Positions 18,221-21,425 of a stretch of 21,425 bases of DNA are shown one piece after another. The stretch is taken from positions 1 to 21,425 of the forward strand of contig JAHWHC010000017.1 in assembly GCA_019323555.1 (NCBI GenBank), in the 5' to 3' direction. This DNA comes from Candidatus Woesearchaeota archaeon (GTDB taxonomy: Archaea; Nanobdellota; Nanobdellia; Woesearchaeales; ARS49). How positions within the stretch are numbered: the stretch's first letter is position 1; every line of letters starts with the position of its first letter. Under the pieces are notes generated by a model. It worked only from the letters and a program-made list of their open reading frames with translations. It searched no databases and was not told the origin of the DNA. Made by a program: the position numbers and the translations under genes.

Positions 18221-19289
18221 GATTCTTTAATTTCTCTGGTAAGTAATCAGAAATAACATAATTAAGTCCGTGTTGTGCAAGCGCTTGCTGCTCTGCCCTT
18301 TTCTTCAGTTTCAAGCTCAAGTTCAAGGCTTTCTGCCATTCTTTATGTTCTTGTACAAATGGATCGTTTTTCATTCCATCTTTTACTCTTTTGATGTCTA
18401 CTTCTTTCAAAGGATGTGTTGGTAATTTATAATCAAGAATGTCTTGCGCAGTGATGCCAATAAATTTTGCCTGCGGCACACAGAAGTATTCATTCAGGTG
18501 TGCTGCATTACCAGAACCAACTTTCAGTGTTCTGTAGATATTCAGCCATCCATAAGGGTCTCCGTCTGTAAATACGTAAACAGGTAGTTTTTTCTCATCT
18601 GCTAATCTTCTGATAAACCTACGACACGCTCTTGTAGGAACTCCGCCCATTGATATTATGATGCAGTTTGCTTTTTTCCAGTATGTATGCCTGTTAAGTC
18701 TCTCAAACATACCTTTGGTCTCTATTGCAAGTATGAATTTTGCTTTGGTGTCAAATTTTAAGTGCTCTACTGATGTTGGGATCGAGTATGCTCCTGATCC
18801 GAATTTTGTGCAGTCTATTTTTATTTCTTTACCGTCTTCTGTTTTATCCACTACTGTCAAGGCGCCTGCAACATCTCCGCCGTGCTCGTCTGCTATGAAT
18901 CCTATCTGCTCTCTATTGACTCCAAATGTTGCCTCTATGTCATCCATTACCGTGTCTGATTCTGGCTGCTCTATGAATTTTGCATCTCCCCAGTTCTTAG
19001 AGACGTAGTAAGCTTCTCTTTTTGTTGCAATGTCATCTGTCTCAATCAAGCTTTTTGATAATCCCATCATTCTTAGTGTCTGCGCAAATGTTTTTACTGT
19101 TGATGCAGTCAGTGTTCTTGTTTTTTCATTTCCTAATAATTCAAAATATCCTTTGCTAGGGTCGAATTTGACATTAGCAAGGCTTCTGACAGGTGAGCTT
19201 AGTTTAGGCTGTTTCTTGCTCAGTATTTTTTTGTAGATATCAGTAGCTAAATCTTTTATTTGATCAAGTACTGGTTTCTTTTTACTCAT
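18201..19289 (-). CDS. top6A: DNA topoisomerase VI subunit A (Spo11-like)
   Basis: A 362-residue protein. The winged-helix part contains the catalytic tyrosine in TKREAYYVSK (Y94/Y95), which breaks DNA by forming a 5'-phosphotyrosyl bond. The Toprim domain shows E190 (ILAIETKGMFERL) and D242-x-D244 (FTDGDPYGW), the Mg2+ ligands. It forms the A2B2 type IIB topoisomerase with the B subunit, encoded just upstream with an 8-base overlap, and relaxes and decatenates DNA in an ATP-dependent way. The length is normal for archaea. The 3' end overlaps the end of the chorismate mutase-like gene by 20 bases. Confidence 0.96.
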   Translation of the reverse strand: MSKKKPVLDQIKDLATDIYKKILSKKQPKLSSPVRSLANVKFDPSKGYFELLGNEKTRTLTASTVKTFAQTLRMMGLSKSLIETDDIATKREAYYVSKNWGDAKFIEQPESDTVMDDIEATFGVNREQIGFIADEHGGDVAGALTVVDKTEDGKEIKIDCTKFGSGAYSIPTSVEHLKFDTKAKFILAIETKGMFERLNRHTYWKKANCIIISMGGVPTRACRRFIRRLADEKKLPVYVFTDGDPYGWLNIYRTLKVGSGNAAHLNEYFCVPQAKFIGITAQDILDYKLPTHPLKEVDIKRVKDGMKNDPFVQEHKEWQKALNLSLKLKKRAEQQALAQHGLNYVISDYLPEKLKNPKKWLP

Positions 19290-20913
19290 TTTTTTCCTCT
19301 TTGCCTATGTTTGCAAACTCTTCATCATATTCTGTGTTTTCCATCTCTACTTTCTCTAGTTTGCCTCTGTGCTTCTCTAATAATTCTTTCAATAATTGTT
19401 CTACTTTTGCTTCGTCAGCTTGTTTAAGTGACAATAATTCTTTCAGTGCCTCTGCTACGTGCGGGATATACTTCTCAATATAGCTTCTTTTTTGTGATTC
19501 TGCATGTATTCTTTTTTTCTTATTGACGTACATGCCTAATTTTCTGCCGCATTCCTGCAGTGCAAGTTTAATTTCTTTGATTATTTCAGGATAATGAGCT
19601 AGTGCTTCTTTTGCTTCTGATGTAAATGGAGGCCATACAGATGCCAAGTGAACAACCAAGGTTACTGGCCCTTGCGGCAGCGAGCCATTGCTTTGGCTTA
19701 ATCCATAGCTTCTCCAGCTTGTCTGCGTAACTGCTTTTAGTATTGCTCCTGCGCTCTGTTGATAAAGCAAAGGAACTCTGTTTGCAAATCTCATCAGTCT
19801 TATTGAGCCATCTTTTGGCTGCTCTCCGCCGTAAGCAATTGCGCACTCAATGACAAAAGGGTTTCCTCTGTATACAGAAGGTGATCTTGTTACAGCAGTG
19901 TAAAACTCTGCATTTATTTCTTTTTTCAGTCCTTTTTCAAGTAATTCTGCGCCTATTGGTACTATGCAGTCTGTTGATGGCGCGATTATTTTGGTATTCT
20001 TTATTCCCTCCATCAATTTTTCTGCTTGCGCATGATTAATGTCTCTTGGTTTTGTATTTGGAGGAATAGCTGCTTTTTCACATATCTCTTTTGCAGTTCC
20101 TGCCCCCACTCTGCAGAATTCTTTTGTCAAGAACGCCTGCAATGTGCGTGCATCAGTATCCTTGAGCATTTTTATCAGGATTCCTAGCTCCACGCCGTAT
20201 GGGTGTGGTTTTATCTCTTTAGGTTCTTCAGGCAGTTTGTCTGTTGCTCTTGGAAAAACAAATTGTTCTGCTTTAGGATTAGTATAGATGATTGTGGTGT
20301 GAGGATTCACGATTGCAGTCTCTTTGATGTATGTATCAACGCTCTGGTCTCCTTTTTGGTATGACGCCTCTAGGTCTAGCTCTATTCTTGTTCCCTGTGT
20401 CTTTTTCCACTCAATTTTTTCTTCTTTTAGTATCTCTGGCTTGTTGTTCTTTGTATCTATCTTCAATTCAAACAGCATTGCGTCATGGTTTGCATCTATT
20501 CTTGATTTTATTTTTGCAGGTCTTCCTGTTGTCAGCTGGGAATAAAGAACTGCTGCGCTTATTCCTATTCCTTGCTGCCCTCTTGCTTGTTTTAAAGTAT
20601 GGAACTTGCTTCCATAGAGTAATTTCGCGAAAATAAAAGGGACTTGTTTTTTTACAATGCCTGGTCCATTGTCTTCTACAATGACCCTGAACCGGTCATT
20701 GCCCATGTCCAGTATCTGCACATTTACCTCTGGCAGTATTCTTGCCTCTTCACAGGCGTCTATGGCATTATCTACTGCCTCCTTCACAACAGTAAGCAGG
20801 GCTTTTCTTTTATTGTCAAACCCTAGCAAGTGCCTGTTTCTCTCGAAAAATTCAGCAACACTTACTGCTTTCTGTTTTTTTGCAAGCTCTACTGCTACTG
20901 GTTCATTTGCCAT
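19282..20913 (-). CDS. top6B: DNA topoisomerase VI subunit B (GHKL ATPase)
   Basis: A 543-residue protein. The GHKL ATP site is complete: E45 and N49 in KEAVDNAIDACEEA, DNGPGI (81-86), GQQGIGIS (112-119) and KTQGTRI. The helix-two-turns-helix and transducer domains follow, ending with an acidic C-terminal tail (EEFANIGKEEKNE). ATP binding closes the dimer and opens the A-subunit DNA gate. The ATG shares one base with the stop of the KH-domain gene upstream (TAATG), and its stop overlaps top6A by 8 bases. The KH protein, top6B, top6A order is a known archaeal arrangement. Confidence 0.96.
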   Translation of the reverse strand: MANEPVAVELAKKQKAVSVAEFFERNRHLLGFDNKRKALLTVVKEAVDNAIDACEEARILPEVNVQILDMGNDRFRVIVEDNGPGIVKKQVPFIFAKLLYGSKFHTLKQARGQQGIGISAAVLYSQLTTGRPAKIKSRIDANHDAMLFELKIDTKNNKPEILKEEKIEWKKTQGTRIELDLEASYQKGDQSVDTYIKETAIVNPHTTIIYTNPKAEQFVFPRATDKLPEEPKEIKPHPYGVELGILIKMLKDTDARTLQAFLTKEFCRVGAGTAKEICEKAAIPPNTKPRDINHAQAEKLMEGIKNTKIIAPSTDCIVPIGAELLEKGLKKEINAEFYTAVTRSPSVYRGNPFVIECAIAYGGEQPKDGSIRLMRFANRVPLLYQQSAGAILKAVTQTSWRSYGLSQSNGSLPQGPVTLVVHLASVWPPFTSEAKEALAHYPEIIKEIKLALQECGRKLGMYVNKKKRIHAESQKRSYIEKYIPHVAEALKELLSLKQADEAKVEQLLKELLEKHRGKLEKVEMENTEYDEEFANIGKEEKNE

Positions 20914-21425
20914 TATCGCAATTCTCCTCTTCTTTTCTCAAGCCACCGGTATACTGGTGTGTGCAGGCTTCCGCTCAGCAATGATTCAATTGCTCTTCTT
21001 GCCAGCGCCAGCGCATCAAAAGGCCCGATGATTCCTATTGTTTTTCCATAGACGCAGATATTTGTTCCAGTTAGGTCCTCTAGCGTTGCTCTTGATTTTC
21101 CTTCCTGCCCTATCACTCTTCCTTTTAGTCTCTCTGCGTCTTTTTTTGTTTTTGCATATTCATTGATGTTGATCATGTCAAATCCATAATCAACTTTTAA
21201 TAATAATCTTGCAATGTCTGGATTAAACCCGCGCCCTATTGCGCGGATGATCTCGCGTGCAGTGTATACTTTTAGTGCCTCTTTGCCTGTTATCGTGACG
21301 TCTCCCTCTTTGGAGTCGACATCGATCTTCACCCCGAGTGTTTTCTCTAGTTGTTTTTTTTCTTCGCCTTTCCTTCCTATAAGCACTGCAACTCTCTCTT
21401 TAGGTATCTTTAGTATGTATTCAAA
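20913..21425 (-). CDS. KH-domain protein, Dim2/Pno1-like (5' end outside window)
   Basis: The frame is open to the window edge; 170 residues are visible and the true start lies beyond it. The first KH domain shows IGRKGEEKKQLEKTLG with its GRKG loop. The second shows VIGQEGKSRATLEDLTG with GQEG. The spacer contains RAIGRGFNPDIARLLL, highly typical of Dim2/Pno1, which binds the 3' end of pre-16S rRNA during small-subunit assembly, working with the RIO kinase and eIF1A-like factors often encoded next to it. The C-terminus ends HTPVYRWLEKRRGELR, also typical. The junction with top6B is TAATG. Confidence 0.9.
   Translation of the reverse strand, partial: FEYILKIPKERVAVLIGRKGEEKKQLEKTLGVKIDVDSKEGDVTITGKEALKVYTAREIIRAIGRGFNPDIARLLLKVDYGFDMININEYAKTKKDAERLKGRVIGQEGKSRATLEDLTGTNICVYGKTIGIIGPFDALALARRAIESLLSGSLHTPVYRWLEKRRGELR

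Noticed and set aside
1..21425. CRISPR array, insertion sequence or prophage
   Set aside because: No direct-repeat/spacer pattern, transposase, integrase or phage gene was seen on either strand; the region is dominated by conserved housekeeping genes.

Overview
The window looks like chromosome of a small-genome archaeon of the DPANN type (Woesearchaeota/Pacearchaeota-like). The evidence is the gene content: DNA topoisomerase VI A and B, ABCE1/RLI ribosome recycling ATPase, SecD/SecF, archaeal TrmI, a Dim2/Pno1-like KH protein, an Rqc2/NEMF-family protein and an intron-containing tRNA. The DNA is AT-rich, and many start codons sit 25-30 bases downstream of a TATA-like box, as expected for leaderless archaeal mRNAs. 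No CRISPR array, transposase, integrase or phage gene was seen. The lineage is an inference from gene content.

Layout. 1-1144 (+): tail of an unrecognised gene, then a UbiA-family prenyltransferase, convergent with a sugar nucleotidyltransferase (1132-1842, -). 1933-2045: a stand-alone 5S rRNA (+). 2070-6488 (-): secF, secD, two four-helix SMR/EamA-like transporter halves and a shortened Rqc2-family protein, in a tightly overlapping operon. 6604-7167 (-): site-2 protease. 7227-7400 (-): a complete miniature transcription unit for a 19-residue Lys/Ala peptide. 7436-11536 (-): an operon with a 51-aa zinc ribbon, tRNA-Thr(CGU), a radical SAM enzyme, two paralogous membrane-anchored secreted proteins, an RsmC-like methyltransferase and a degenerate DHH phosphoesterase. 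11569-11763 (-): a small two-helix membrane protein, divergent from ABCE1 (11948-13702, +), with two inverted repeats between them. 13710-15919 (-): TrmI and an M3-like metallopeptidase. 15960-16811 (-): a DMT/EamA transporter. 16847-17765 (-): tRNA-Cys and a DM13 lipoprotein. 17863-18220 (+): a tRNA-Arg(UCU) with two introns, then a mini chorismate mutase. 18201-21425 (-): Dim2-like KH protein (running off the window), top6B and top6A.

Themes. Most of the window serves translation and its quality control (5S, three tRNAs, ABCE1, Rqc2-like, Dim2-like, TrmI, RsmC-like), protein export and membrane proteolysis (SecDF, M50), and DNA topology (Topo VI).

The most unusual pattern is that all three tRNAs are followed, 4-6 bases after the predicted mature 3' end, by an ATG. 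These open the radical SAM gene, the chorismate mutase gene, and an 18-codon ORF whose stop overlaps the lipoprotein start. This suggests that tRNA 3' processing could release near-leaderless mRNAs, so that tRNA genes double as promoter and 5'-end maturation devices for protein genes. Other notable items are the Lys/Ala peptide unit, the two-intron tRNA-Arg, a tRNA-Thr with altered 18/55 positions, and several enzymes lacking expected domains or residues.
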